Below the pieces are notes generated by a model. It did not search any database, was not told where the DNA came from, and saw only the letters and a list, made by a program, of their open reading frames with translations. Positions 54,601-62,577 of a stretch of 64,000 bases of DNA are shown here, in pieces. The stretch is from positions 1-64,000 of the forward strand of contig CALYLO010000019.1 in NCBI GenBank assembly GCA_944800085.1, in the 5' to 3' direction. Every line of letters begins with the position of its first letter. The stretch's first letter is position 1. The stretch comes from Paenibacillus melissococcoides (GTDB lineage: Bacteria; Bacillota; Bacilli; Paenibacillales; Paenibacillaceae). A program made the position numbers and the translations under genes.

Positions 54601-55186
54601 GAAGAAGGACGGTGACCGGAATCTTGCGCGTGCGGTCAATGCGGACATAGATGATATCCTTGGCGTCCGTCTCCAGCTCAAGCCATGCGCCGCGGTTCGG
54701 GATGACGGTTGCCGTATATGTCTTCTTCCCGTTCTTGTCGACTTTCGTACTGAAATAGACACTTGGGGAGCGAACCAACTGGCTGACAATAACACGTTCC
54801 GCACCGTTGATGATGAACGTGCCTGTCTCCGTCATGAGCGGGAAATCACCCATAAACACTTCTTGCTCTTTGACTTCTCCGGTCTCTTTATTGAGGAGAC
54901 GCACTTTGACCCGGAGCGGTGCTGCATACGTTACATCGCGTTCCTTCGATTCATCGACCGAATACTTAGGCTCGCCCAAGCTGTAATCGATAAACTCCAG
55001 AACCAAGTTACCCGTGAAATCCTGAATCGGCGAAATGTCTTGGAACATCTCACGCAGTCCTTCGTCCAAAAACCATTCGTACGATTTCTGTTGGATTTCA
55101 ATCAAGTTCGGGACTTCGAGTACCTCTTTGATGCGCGCGTAGCTGCGCCGAGTGCGTCGACCATACTGAACAAGATGTCCTGCCAA
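51644..55186 (-). CDS. rpoB: RNA polymerase beta subunit
   Basis: 1180 residues from TTG at 55186 (giving [20 protein letters not shown]); an ATG 18 bases upstream reads through the GGGGTGAG site and is less likely. The rifampicin region [20 protein letters not shown] and [11 protein letters not shown] is wild type, so sensitivity is predicted. A long antisense ORF is an artefact. Confidence 0.97.
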   Translation of the reverse strand: [1180 protein letters not shown]

Positions 55187-55523
55187 CTTTAACTCACCCC
55201 TCATGTCTACTCACAAAAATTGGATTGCGAATCCTTTTCGATATCCTTTATAATAAAGTCCACGAAAGAGACTCTGAAAACGAGAAAATGGGTTGAACAA
55301 ACAAAAAGAAAAACGTACGTTCACGATAAAACGCCTTTTCCGATGGACGCCGTTTCTCCGTGCCGTCGTTTCCTGTTGTAGAACATCCTTCATATCCGAT
55401 AGACTTGCCCAAAATGTAAACATTATACTTCATTTCACGAAAATGTATTCGTCTTTTCAAAAAAAAGCTTGACATTTTGGTCATGTAAAGACATGAAGGC
55501 CATCCTAATACTGACATTTTATA

Positions 55524-55552
55524 ATAATACCATAATGTGCATGTCGAGTCAA
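55524..55552 (-). promoter_or_regulatory. rpoBC promoter
   Basis: TTGACT (55547-55552), 17-bp spacer, TATTAT (55524-55529) with TGG in front (extended -10) on the minus strand. It gives a 330-nt leader (55187-55517) that holds no ORF I can support; a second -10-like TATAAT lies at 55422-55427 without a good -35. Confidence 0.78.
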
Positions 55553-55565
55553 CTTCGAATTTAAA

Positions 55566-56171
55566 CTATTCTTTGACAGCCCGATAGATGCGGTACCCCT
55601 TCTCTTTGGCTGCCAGTTCCACTTGCTCCTCGCCGAACAGCTCCCGAAGCTTGGCTTCCGCGGAAGGCGCTCCCTGCTTCTTCTGAATCACGATCCACAG
55701 CGCTCCTCTAGCATTCAAATGACCGTGTGATTGTTCAAAAATCCGGTGCACGACTTCTTTGCCGGCTCGTATCGGCGGGTTCGTCAAAATGACATCGAAG
55801 GTTGACGAGCCGATGCCGTCCAATCCGTCGCTTTTCAGCACCGTCACATTGGTTATGCCGTTGCGCTTCGCATTTTCCCGGGCCAGCTCCAAGGCCCGTT
55901 CATTCACATCCACCATCGTCACATGCCCCTGTGGAGCGAGCTTGGCCGCCGCCATTCCGATCGGACCGTAGCCGCAGCCGACGTCAAGCACCTGCGCGCC
56001 GTCCGGAATGTCCATGTTCTCAATCAGCACGCGGCTTCCGAAGTCAACGCCGCCCTTCGAGAACACGCCGGCATCCGACACGAACTGCAGCGTATGCCCG
56101 CGCAGCTCCGCCTTCCAATATTGCCGATCATGCGGCGTATCCGGCCGGTGACTATAATAATGTCCCGTCAA
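55566..56171 (-). CDS. Class I SAM methyltransferase, RsmC-like (YbxB)
   Basis: 201 residues from TTG at 56171 (giving MTGHYYSHRPDTPH), because AGGAGG lies 7 bases upstream, inside the longer ATG-initiated ORF. SAM motif VLDVGCGYGPIGMAAAK, catalytic NPPIRAGK (NPPF-type motif). Similar to 16S rRNA guanine-N2 methyltransferases. Between rplL and rpoB as ybxB. Confidence 0.88.
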   Translation of the reverse strand: MTGHYYSHRPDTPHDRQYWKAELRGHTLQFVSDAGVFSKGGVDFGSRVLIENMDIPDGAQVLDVGCGYGPIGMAAAKLAPQGHVTMVDVNERALELARENAKRNGITNVTVLKSDGLDGIGSSTFDVILTNPPIRAGKEVVHRIFEQSHGHLNARGALWIVIQKKQGAPSAEAKLRELFGEEQVELAAKEKGYRIYRAVKE

Positions 56172-56367
56172 CTTCCACCCTCCTTCCTCTGCATTCAAAG
56201 TGCTGCTTGTTCATTGGCTAAGATGCGCTAGCCTCTGTGATGCTCTATCCCGGTCCTCTGTCCCGCGCCCGAAAAAGGCGGCAGAACTGGCGCGTCGTGA
56301 CGTCGTATCCTAGACAACGAACCCCTTGAATGGTCTTCAAGGGGTTCCGCACTTCAGCAAGCAAATA

Positions 56368-56733
56368 CTATTTCAGTTCTACAGTTGCGCCAGCTTCTTC
56401 GAGCTTCGCTTTTACTGCTTCTGCTTCTTCTTTGCTTACTTTTTCTTTCAATGGCTTTGGTGCGTTGTCTACGAGATCTTTCGCTTCTTTCAGGCCGAGA
56501 CCTGTGATTTCGCGAACGACTTTGATGACGTTGATTTTGCCAGCGCCTGGGTTCGTCAGGATTACGTCGAACTCGGATTGCTCAGCTGCACCAGCATCGC
56601 CAGCGCCGCCAGCCATAACGGCTACAGGAGCTGCAGCTGTTACGCCGAATTCTTCTTCGATTGCTTTAACCAGGTCGTTCAGTTCCAATACGGACATGCC
56701 TTTGATGGCTTCCAAGATTTGCTCTTTGCTCAT
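56368..56733 (-). CDS. rplL: 50S ribosomal protein L7/L12
   Basis: 121 residues. N-terminal dimerisation helices, Ala-rich hinge, C-terminal EITGLGLKEAKDLVDNAPKP. Stalk protein recruiting elongation factors. Confidence 0.98.
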   Translation of the reverse strand: MSKEQILEAIKGMSVLELNDLVKAIEEEFGVTAAAPVAVMAGGAGDAGAAEQSEFDVILTNPGAGKINVIKVVREITGLGLKEAKDLVDNAPKPLKEKVSKEEAEAVKAKLEEAGATVELK

Positions 56734-56803
56734 GGTTAAACCTCCATATTCATAGTAAGTTATAGTAGAAAATGTTCACGTTCCCGTATGGGCACGAAGT
56801 CTC

Positions 56804-57307
56804 TTACGCCTCTGCTTCTTGCTTCTCTGCGACCGCCTTGACGGCGAGCGCGAAGTTGCGCACAGGCGCTTGGAGCACGCTGAGCAACATGGACAGCAAG
56901 CCTTCGCGGGAAGGCAGTTCTGCCAGTGCCTTGATTTGAGCTACATCGACAACGCGGCCCTCGACCACGCCACCTTTGATCTCAAGAGCGTCATTTTTCT
57001 TCGCAAAATCGTTCAAAATCTTCGCAGGAGCTACTGCGTCTGCCGGACTGAAAGCGATAGCCGTCGGTCCGGACAACACTTGATCCAGCTCGGTCAATTC
57101 CGCTTCCGCTGTCGCGCGGCGAACCATCGTGTTTTTCAACACTTGGAACTCGATCCCTGCTTCGCGAAGCTGCTTGCGAAGTTCAGTCACTTGAGACACG
57201 TTCAAACCGCGATAGTCGGCAACAACCGTCGTTACGCTGCCACGCAATTTCTCTGCGATTGCTTGTACTTCTTGCTGTTTCGCTTCGATAACTTTTGCGT
57301 TTGCCAC
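56804..57307 (-). CDS. rplJ: 50S ribosomal protein L10
   Basis: 167 residues from GTG at 57307 (giving MANAKVIEAKQQEVQAIAEK), AGGAGGTG upstream. Stalk base, binds L7/L12 dimers through its C-terminal helix. Preceded by the L10 leader. Confidence 0.97.
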   Translation of the reverse strand: MANAKVIEAKQQEVQAIAEKLRGSVTTVVADYRGLNVSQVTELRKQLREAGIEFQVLKNTMVRRATAEAELTELDQVLSGPTAIAFSPADAVAPAKILNDFAKKNDALEIKGGVVEGRVVDVAQIKALAELPSREGLLSMLLSVLQAPVRNFALAVKAVAEKQEAEA

Positions 57308-57374
57308 TCGATCCACCTCCTACAAGTTCTTATCTAACCGCATCCTGGACTATTATGTTCTACCTACACGAGCA

Positions 57375-57530
57375 TAAGAAAAGCCTCTGCAGTAATCTAC
57401 AGAGGCATCACGAATGCAGCGGCGCTTGATCACGCATGTTCCCATGCGCCACCGCATCTTCTATTTCGAACACCTCGGTAGGAGATTAAGCCTTACGGCA
57501 CCTACTGTCTATGGTACGATTATTCAATTT
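57375..57530 (-). ncRNA. L10 leader RNA with attenuator
   Basis: The minus strand carries conserved pieces of the Bacillota L10 leader (GACAGTAGGTGC, AAGGCTTAATCTCCTACCGA, GGTG) followed by a terminator hairpin GCCTCTG/CAGAGGC (57383-57406) and TTTTCTT. L10-L12 binding to such leaders promotes termination, controlling rplJL and rpoBC. Boundaries approximate. Confidence 0.82.
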
Positions 57531-57560
57531 CAACATACACGCGAATCTCACAACCTCATT

Positions 57561-57590
57561 AGAATACCATAGCCAATCAACCTGTGTCAA
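57561..57590 (-). promoter_or_regulatory. rplJL promoter
   Basis: TTGACA (57585-57590), 18-bp spacer, TATTCT (57561-57566) preceded by TGG, an extended -10, on the minus strand. Transcript starts near 57553, upstream of the L10 leader. Confidence 0.85.
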
Positions 57591-57631
57591 CCTTAACTAT
57601 AGCAGATGAAATATGCGAGATGCTGCCGAAC

Positions 57632-58324
57632 TTAGCGATAGTTCGCTGTGTTCACGCGTGCGGCAGGTCCCATCGTGGAAGATACCGCGATGTTCTTCAT
57701 GTATACGCCTTTGGACGCTGCCGGCTTCGCACGGTTCAGCGCGTCGATGAGTGCTTTCAGGTTTTCATTCAACTGTTCAGCACTGAAGGACGCTTTCCCG
57801 ATAGGCGCATGAATTTGGCCTGCTCTGTCCAGACGGTACTCGATTTTACCTGCTTTGATCTCTTGGATCGCTTTGGCCACATCGAATGTAACCGTGCCGG
57901 CTTTCGGGTTAGGCATCAGGCCCTTACCGCCCAGGATACGGCCCAATTTACCTACTTCGCTCATCATGTCCGGTGTTGCCACGCAGACATCGAAGTCGAA
58001 CCAGCCTTGCTGGATTTTGTTGATCATGTCCTGATCGCCTACAAAATCAGCGCCAGCCGCTTCCGCTTCTTTCGCTTTTTCGCCTTTTGCAAAGACGAGA
58101 ACGCGTTTCGTCTTACCTGTTCCGTGAGGAAGCACGACTACCCCACGCACGTTTTGGTCCTGTTTGCGAGGGTCAACGCCCAGGCGCACAGCAACTTCGA
58201 TCGTTTCGTCAAATTTAGCCGTAGCCGACTTTTTTACCAATTCAATGGCTTCCGCCGGCTCGTAAGTTGCATCTCTATCGATCAACTTCGCGGCTTCTTC
58301 ATACTTCTTGCCACGTTTTGCCAT
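57632..58324 (-). CDS. rplA: 50S ribosomal protein L1
   Basis: 230 residues from ATG at 58324 (MAKRGKKYEEAAKLIDRDAT) with AAGGAGG upstream. GKGLMPNPKAGTVT is the RNA-binding segment. L1 stalk. Ends just before the rplJ promoter. Confidence 0.98.
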   Translation of the reverse strand: MAKRGKKYEEAAKLIDRDATYEPAEAIELVKKSATAKFDETIEVAVRLGVDPRKQDQNVRGVVVLPHGTGKTKRVLVFAKGEKAKEAEAAGADFVGDQDMINKIQQGWFDFDVCVATPDMMSEVGKLGRILGGKGLMPNPKAGTVTFDVAKAIQEIKAGKIEYRLDRAGQIHAPIGKASFSAEQLNENLKALIDALNRAKPAASKGVYMKNIAVSSTMGPAARVNTANYR

Positions 58325-58386
58325 GATTAAGTTCCTCCTTTGTGGTAATAGCGGTTGAACCTCCCACATCTGTCACGCAGACCCGA

Positions 58387-58812
58387 TTAGTCTTCGATGA
58401 CGATACCCATGCTGCGGGCTGTGCCTTCAACCATGCGCATAGCCGATTCTACGGATGCCGCATTCAGGTCTGGCATTTTTTGCTCAGCGATTTGGCGAAC
58501 CGTGTCGCGCTTCACTGTAGCCACTTTCTTTTTGTTTGGCTCGCCGGAACCTTTTTCGATCTTGGAAGCCACTTTGAGCAATACTGCTGCCGGAGGCGTC
58601 TTCGTGATGAACGTAAAGGAGCGATCCTCGAATACTGTGATTTCGACAGGAATGATAAGGCCTGCTTGATCGGCAGTCTTCGCGTTGAATTCCTTACAGA
58701 ACGCCATGATGTTCACGCCTGCTTGACCCAGTGCTGGACCGACCGGCGGCGCAGGATTCGCTTTCCCTGCAGGAATCTGCATTTTTACCACTTTGATGAC
58801 TTTTTTTGCCAT
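58387..58812 (-). CDS. rplK: 50S ribosomal protein L11
   Basis: 141 residues: MAKKVIKVVKMQIPAGKANP APPVGPALGQAGVNIMAFC. Factor-binding centre, thiostrepton contact prolines present. Starts before rplA in the same transcript. Confidence 0.98.
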   Translation of the reverse strand: MAKKVIKVVKMQIPAGKANPAPPVGPALGQAGVNIMAFCKEFNAKTADQAGLIIPVEITVFEDRSFTFITKTPPAAVLLKVASKIEKGSGEPNKKKVATVKRDTVRQIAEQKMPDLNAASVESAMRMVEGTARSMGIVIED

Positions 58813-58889
58813 TGTCGTACACCTCCTTGCGCTAATATGTGAGTCCGGAGCAAGCTCCCCCTCACAACAGAAAACCTGTCAAAGATGTA

Positions 58890-59423
58890 TTAAATCTTCT
58901 CCACCTGATGGTAATCCAGTTCAAGCGGGGTTTCCCTTCCAAACATGTTAACATGGACCTTCAACTTCGCTTTATCGAGAAGGATCTCTTCGACCGTGCC
59001 GACAAAGTTAGCGAAAGGCCCTACCTTAATGCGTACCGATTCCTTCAATTCGAAATCGACCTTCGGCTTCGGCTCTTCCATTCCCATCTGCCGCAATATC
59101 TGATCAACCTCTTCCGGCATCAGAGGAATCGGCTTGGAGCCGGATCCTGTGGAACCGACAAATCCAGTGACGCCCGGCGTGTTGCGGACAACATACCAGG
59201 ATTCATCCGTCTGGATCATCTCAACCAAAACATAGCCAGGGTAAACCTTGCGCATGACGGTTTTTTTCTTGCCGTCTTTGTTCACCAATTCTTCTTCCAT
59301 CGGAACAAGAACCCGGAATATCTTGTCTTCCATTCCCATGGATTCGACGCGCTTTTCCAGATTGGCTTTCACTTTGTTCTCATACCCGGAGTAGGTATGA
59401 ACAACGTACCATCTCTTTTCCAT
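58890..59423 (-). CDS. nusG: Transcription termination/antitermination factor NusG
   Basis: 177 residues from ATG at 59423 (MEKRWYVVHTYSGYENKVKA). NGN domain, then KOW region VRIKVGPFANFVGTVEEILL. Links polymerase and ribosome. Follows secE. Confidence 0.97.
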   Translation of the reverse strand: MEKRWYVVHTYSGYENKVKANLEKRVESMGMEDKIFRVLVPMEEELVNKDGKKKTVMRKVYPGYVLVEMIQTDESWYVVRNTPGVTGFVGSTGSGSKPIPLMPEEVDQILRQMGMEEPKPKVDFELKESVRIKVGPFANFVGTVEEILLDKAKLKVHVNMFGRETPLELDYHQVEKI

Positions 59424-59446
59424 AACCAAGCCACCTTGGGACTTTA

Positions 59447-59656
59447 TTAAATAATCGCTTCGACGATCGCGGAAATGCCGATGTCAAGGACCCAGAAATA
59501 AAGCGTCATAAAGATAACCGTCCCCAATACGACCAGCGTATAGCTTGTCAGCTCTTTACGATTGGGCCAGCGAACTTTTTTTAATTCACCCCAGCTGTCG
59601 GCAAAGAAGGAAAACAATGAACTGAAAGGTTGTTTCAGTTTCCCGAAGAAAGCCAC
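59447..59656 (-). CDS. secE: Protein translocase subunit SecE
   Basis: 69 residues: amphipathic GELKKVRWPNRKELTSYT then one membrane helix. Short Gram-positive form; partner of SecY. Confidence 0.97.
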   Translation of the reverse strand: MAFFGKLKQPFSSLFSFFADSWGELKKVRWPNRKELTSYTLVVLGTVIFMTLYFWVLDIGISAIVEAII

Positions 59657-59676
59657 GGACTACACCTCCATCAGAC

Positions 59677-59826
59677 TTATCTCGTTTCGCGATGAGAAGT
59701 ATGCTCGTTGCAGAACTTGCAGAATTTCTTCAACTCAATGCGGTCTGGGTGATTGCGCTTGTTTTTTGTCGTCGTGTAGTTGCGTTGTTTGCAGCTCGTG
59801 CAAGCCATCGTAATAATTACCCGCAT
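59677..59826 (-). CDS. rpmG: 50S ribosomal protein L33 (zinc type)
   Basis: 49 residues from ATG at 59826: MRVIITMACTSCKQRNYTTT, with CTSC and CKFC zinc ligands. AGGAGGTG upstream. Precedes secE as usual. Confidence 0.95.
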   Translation of the reverse strand: MRVIITMACTSCKQRNYTTTKNKRNHPDRIELKKFCKFCNEHTSHRETR

Positions 59827-59993
59827 GTAGTACACCTCCTGAAGACACCTTATTGTGATAAGAAGCGTCGAAATTATAGTCTAACGAATACGGATACGCC
59901 CTCCTGCCCGATGACAGGGAGCTTCCGTTCCCGCAAGCTGAATAAGCCAGGCTTACTCAGTAATACGTACGCATATTTAGGCCTACCTAAAAC

Positions 59994-60022
59994 ACTTTAT
60001 CACAAGGGTCAATTGAAGTCAA
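59994..60022 (-). promoter_or_regulatory. Promoter of rpmG-secE-nusG and leader
   Basis: TTGACT (60017-60022), 17-bp spacer, TAAAGT (59994-59999) on the minus strand. The resulting 160-nt leader contains short inverted repeats (TAAGCC/GGCTTA near 59944-59956). The rest of the 467-bp gap up to sigH shows nothing else I can support. Confidence 0.55.
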
Positions 60023-60293
60023 TGAAAAGATAGCGCTGCTGTGGGGTTCGCAGGGCTTCCTCGCTATGCCGTAGAACAGCTGCTTGCCGGTAAATCCGCT
60101 CTATCGAAATCGACTATTATTCATTATTGTGGAATCTGAACAAATCTAAACCTGCGACGATGAGGCAATCGACAGACAATGCGATAGGGGCGTTCAGCAG
60201 AAGGGGCAGATTGGGTCAAAAAAGAAAGCGTCCGGCCTACTCCCCTCAGAGGATGTTCAACCCTGATTCTTATATAAGCCACAGACACTTCTT

Positions 60294-60953
60294 CTACTCT
60301 TCTCCGTCGCCGTCCCGCAGTTCCAGATAGCGCTCCAGCTTGCGCTTGACGCGCTGGAGGGCGTTGTCTATCGACTTGACATGGCGATCCAGATCAACGG
60401 CAATCTCCTGATAGGATCGGCCATCCAAATACAACATTAGCACTCTGCGCTCAAGATCGCTCAAGATCTCGGCCATCTTGTCTTCCAGTCCGACGAATTC
60501 TTCCTGATTGATAATCAGCTCTTCGGGATCCGACACGCGGGAGCCTCCGATAATATCAAGAAGCGTCCGGTCCGAATCCTCATCATAGATCGGCTTATCC
60601 AAGGATACATAGGAGTTCAATGGAATGTGCTTCTGGCGCGTTGCCGTCTTGATTGCGGTAATGATCTGCCTCGTGATGCACAGTTCGGCAAACGCCTTGA
60701 ATGAAGCCAACTTATCGCCCTTGAAATCCCGGATTGACTTATATAATCCGATCATACCTTCTTGTACGATATCCTCGCGATCGGCTCCTATCAAAAAATA
60801 AGAGCGTGCCTTCGCACGTACGAAATTACGGTACTTGTTAATTAAATACTCTAGCGCTTCGCTGTCTCCCTCACGAACTGCGTCGACGAGAAGTTCATCC
60901 GACAACCGTTCGTACGGACAGGGGGTGCTCAATGCTCTGAGGTCAACACTCAC
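60294..60953 (-). CDS. sigH: RNA polymerase sigma-H factor
   Basis: 219 residues from GTG at 60953 (giving MSVDLRALSTPCPYERLSDE) with GGAGGG 8 bases upstream. Region 2 EDIVQEGMIGLYKSIRDF, region 4 SYQEIAVDLDRHVKSIDNAL. Directs transition-state and sporulation genes in Bacillus. Promoter at 61010-61039. Confidence 0.96.
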   Translation of the reverse strand: MSVDLRALSTPCPYERLSDELLVDAVREGDSEALEYLINKYRNFVRAKARSYFLIGADREDIVQEGMIGLYKSIRDFKGDKLASFKAFAELCITRQIITAIKTATRQKHIPLNSYVSLDKPIYDEDSDRTLLDIIGGSRVSDPEELIINQEEFVGLEDKMAEILSDLERRVLMLYLDGRSYQEIAVDLDRHVKSIDNALQRVKRKLERYLELRDGDGEE

Positions 60954-61000
60954 TAGCAATCCCTCCGGCCTGCAACGCAATTCACCGTTACATCACAAAT

Positions 61001-61039
61001 GATAGATTCAGTATATATGAATCTATCTCGCACCGTCAA
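61001..61039 (-). promoter_or_regulatory. sigH promoter covered by a perfect dyad
   Basis: TTGACG (61034-61039), 18-bp spacer, TATACT (61010-61015) on the minus strand. GATAGATTCA and TGAATCTATC at 61001-61010 and 61018-61027 are perfect inverted arms around the -10, a probable operator. Confidence 0.75.
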
Positions 61040-61089
61040 CCAAGGAAAGCCTTATCCGGCGCGGAATTCCAGCTATTCGACAAATTGTC

Positions 61090-61629
61090 CTAATCTTCTT
61101 CCCCCCGGCGCATCCGTTCGAGCTTCAGGAGCTGGTCGAGGCTGAGCTTTCCTTCCAGCGGATTGCGCTTCACCGGCTTCGTGGCATGCTCGCGAATCCG
61201 GCTCTCCACCTCCCGCCTCGATTGCTCCACGATAATCCGAAGCTCTCGGGCCGATATGCGCAGCGCGCCGAGGCCGAGGACGACGCGCTGCTCGGTCATA
61301 TCCGAAGTGGCCACATAGATCTGGCGCCGGCGGTGGGAGAGCTCCTTGACGAGCCGCTCGATGCATTCGTCCGCCGTTTCCTTCTCCTTCGTGAAGTAGA
61401 CTTCGATCTTGCCCTGCGTGTAGGTGGCTCCCAGTCCGGGGACGCGGTAGGCGTCGAAGACGGCGATGACCCGCCGGCCGGAATACGCCTGGTACTCCGC
61501 CAGGTTGTCCAGCAGGCGATCGCGCGCGTCCTCGAGCCTCCGGTCTGCCAGCTGCTTCAGCTCGTGCCAGGCGCCGATCATATTGTAGCCATCGACCAAC
61601 AGCACGTCGCGCCAATCTTGCTGCCGCAT
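61090..61629 (-). CDS. rae1: Ribosome-dependent mRNA endonuclease Rae1 (YacP, NYN domain)
   Basis: 179 residues. NYN/PIN-like start LLVDGYNMIGAW with catalytic Asp, VIAVFDAYRVPG, YVATSDMTEQR. In B. subtilis Rae1 cleaves mRNA in the ribosomal A site. Two bases after rlmB stop. Confidence 0.92.
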   Translation of the reverse strand: MRQQDWRDVLLVDGYNMIGAWHELKQLADRRLEDARDRLLDNLAEYQAYSGRRVIAVFDAYRVPGLGATYTQGKIEVYFTKEKETADECIERLVKELSHRRRQIYVATSDMTEQRVVLGLGALRISARELRIIVEQSRREVESRIREHATKPVKRNPLEGKLSLDQLLKLERMRRGEED

Positions 61630-61631
61630 TC

Positions 61632-62369
61632 TCAGCCGCGGCGCCGGCGCACGACCTCATACATGAATATCCCGGCGGCGACCGACGCATTTAACGAATT
61701 GATCTGTCCGGCCATCGGAAGCTTCAGCAGCGCATCGCAGGTCTGCTTGACGAGGCGGCCCATGCCCTTGCTCTCATTCCCGATGACCAGCGCGAGCGGC
61801 ATCGTGAACAGGTCCGTCTCGTACAGGTCCTGGGTCGCGGACACATCCGTTCCGACGAGCCAGATGCCCCGCTCCTTCAACTGCTCCATCGTCTGCGCCA
61901 GATTCGTTACCCGCGCGACCGGCACATATTCTACGGCGCCGGCGGATGTTTTGGATACGGTGGCGGTCAAGCCGACCGAACGCCGCTTCGGAATGATGAC
62001 GCCATGCGCTCCCGTGCAGTCCGCCGTCCGCAGAATCGAGCCGAGATTATGCGGATCCTCGATCTCGTCGAGGATCAGGAGGAACGGCGTCTCTCCCTTC
62101 GCTTCCGCCCGGGCGAGGATGTCGTCCACTTCCGCATAGCCGTAAGCGGCTACCTGGGCGACAACCCCTTGATGCTGGACACCCTCCGCCATCTGATCGA
62201 GCTTGCGCTTGTCCGCGGTCTGAACGATAACGCCCGCTTTCTTCGCTTCGGCGATAATCGGCTGCGTCAGATGCTTCTGCGCATTGTCCGCAATCCATAT
62301 TTTATGAATGGTACGGCCGGAGCGGAGCGCCTCGGTGACCGAGTGCTTCCCGGCAATGTATTCTTCCAT
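61632..62369 (-). CDS. rlmB: 23S rRNA 2'-O-methyltransferase RlmB, SPOUT/TrmH family
   Basis: 245 residues. N-terminal L30e-like domain, then SPOUT motifs LDEIEDPHNLGSILRTADC, IGNESKGMGRLVKQTCD, INSLNASVAAGIFMYEVVRR. Methylates a guanosine in 23S rRNA. Between mrnC and rae1. Confidence 0.93.
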   Translation of the reverse strand: MEEYIAGKHSVTEALRSGRTIHKIWIADNAQKHLTQPIIAEAKKAGVIVQTADKRKLDQMAEGVQHQGVVAQVAAYGYAEVDDILARAEAKGETPFLLILDEIEDPHNLGSILRTADCTGAHGVIIPKRRSVGLTATVSKTSAGAVEYVPVARVTNLAQTMEQLKERGIWLVGTDVSATQDLYETDLFTMPLALVIGNESKGMGRLVKQTCDALLKLPMAGQINSLNASVAAGIFMYEVVRRRRG

Positions 62370-62399
62370 GTCTATGCTGCCTCCCGTAATGTTGCTTCC

Positions 62400-62515
62400 T
62401 ATTGCCGTTCAATCGGCTTATTCCGGGTTGTCCCGGCTGTCCCGGCTGGTCCCGGCTGTCCCAGGTTGGCCCCGTTGTCCCGGGTGGGCCCGGATATCCC
62501 GGCCCGCCGGCTTGC
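62400..62515. repeat. Imperfect CCGGGACAG-type short repeats between mrnC and rlmB
   Basis: On the minus strand CCGGGACAGC, CCGGGACCAG, CTGGGACAG, CCGGGACAAC and related units of 9-12 bases recur through the 62370-62577 gap. It is GC-rich low-complexity DNA with no ORF. May form stem-loops or be an expanding spacer. Confidence 0.6.
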
Positions 62516-62577
62516 CCGAATGTCAGCCTCCCGAACGAACATCGAGCCCGCAGCCCCAGCCGCCCAGCTGCGGCCGC

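Noticed and set aside
51689..55192. 1167-codon open frame antisense to rpoB
   Set aside because: It mirrors rpoB codon bias, has no ribosome binding site, and its protein has no recognisable features; same for antisense frames over rpoC (49130-51502) and fusA (43954-46269).
62400..62515. CRISPR-like repeats
   Set aside because: Units are 9-12 bases, imperfect and without unique spacers or cas genes.
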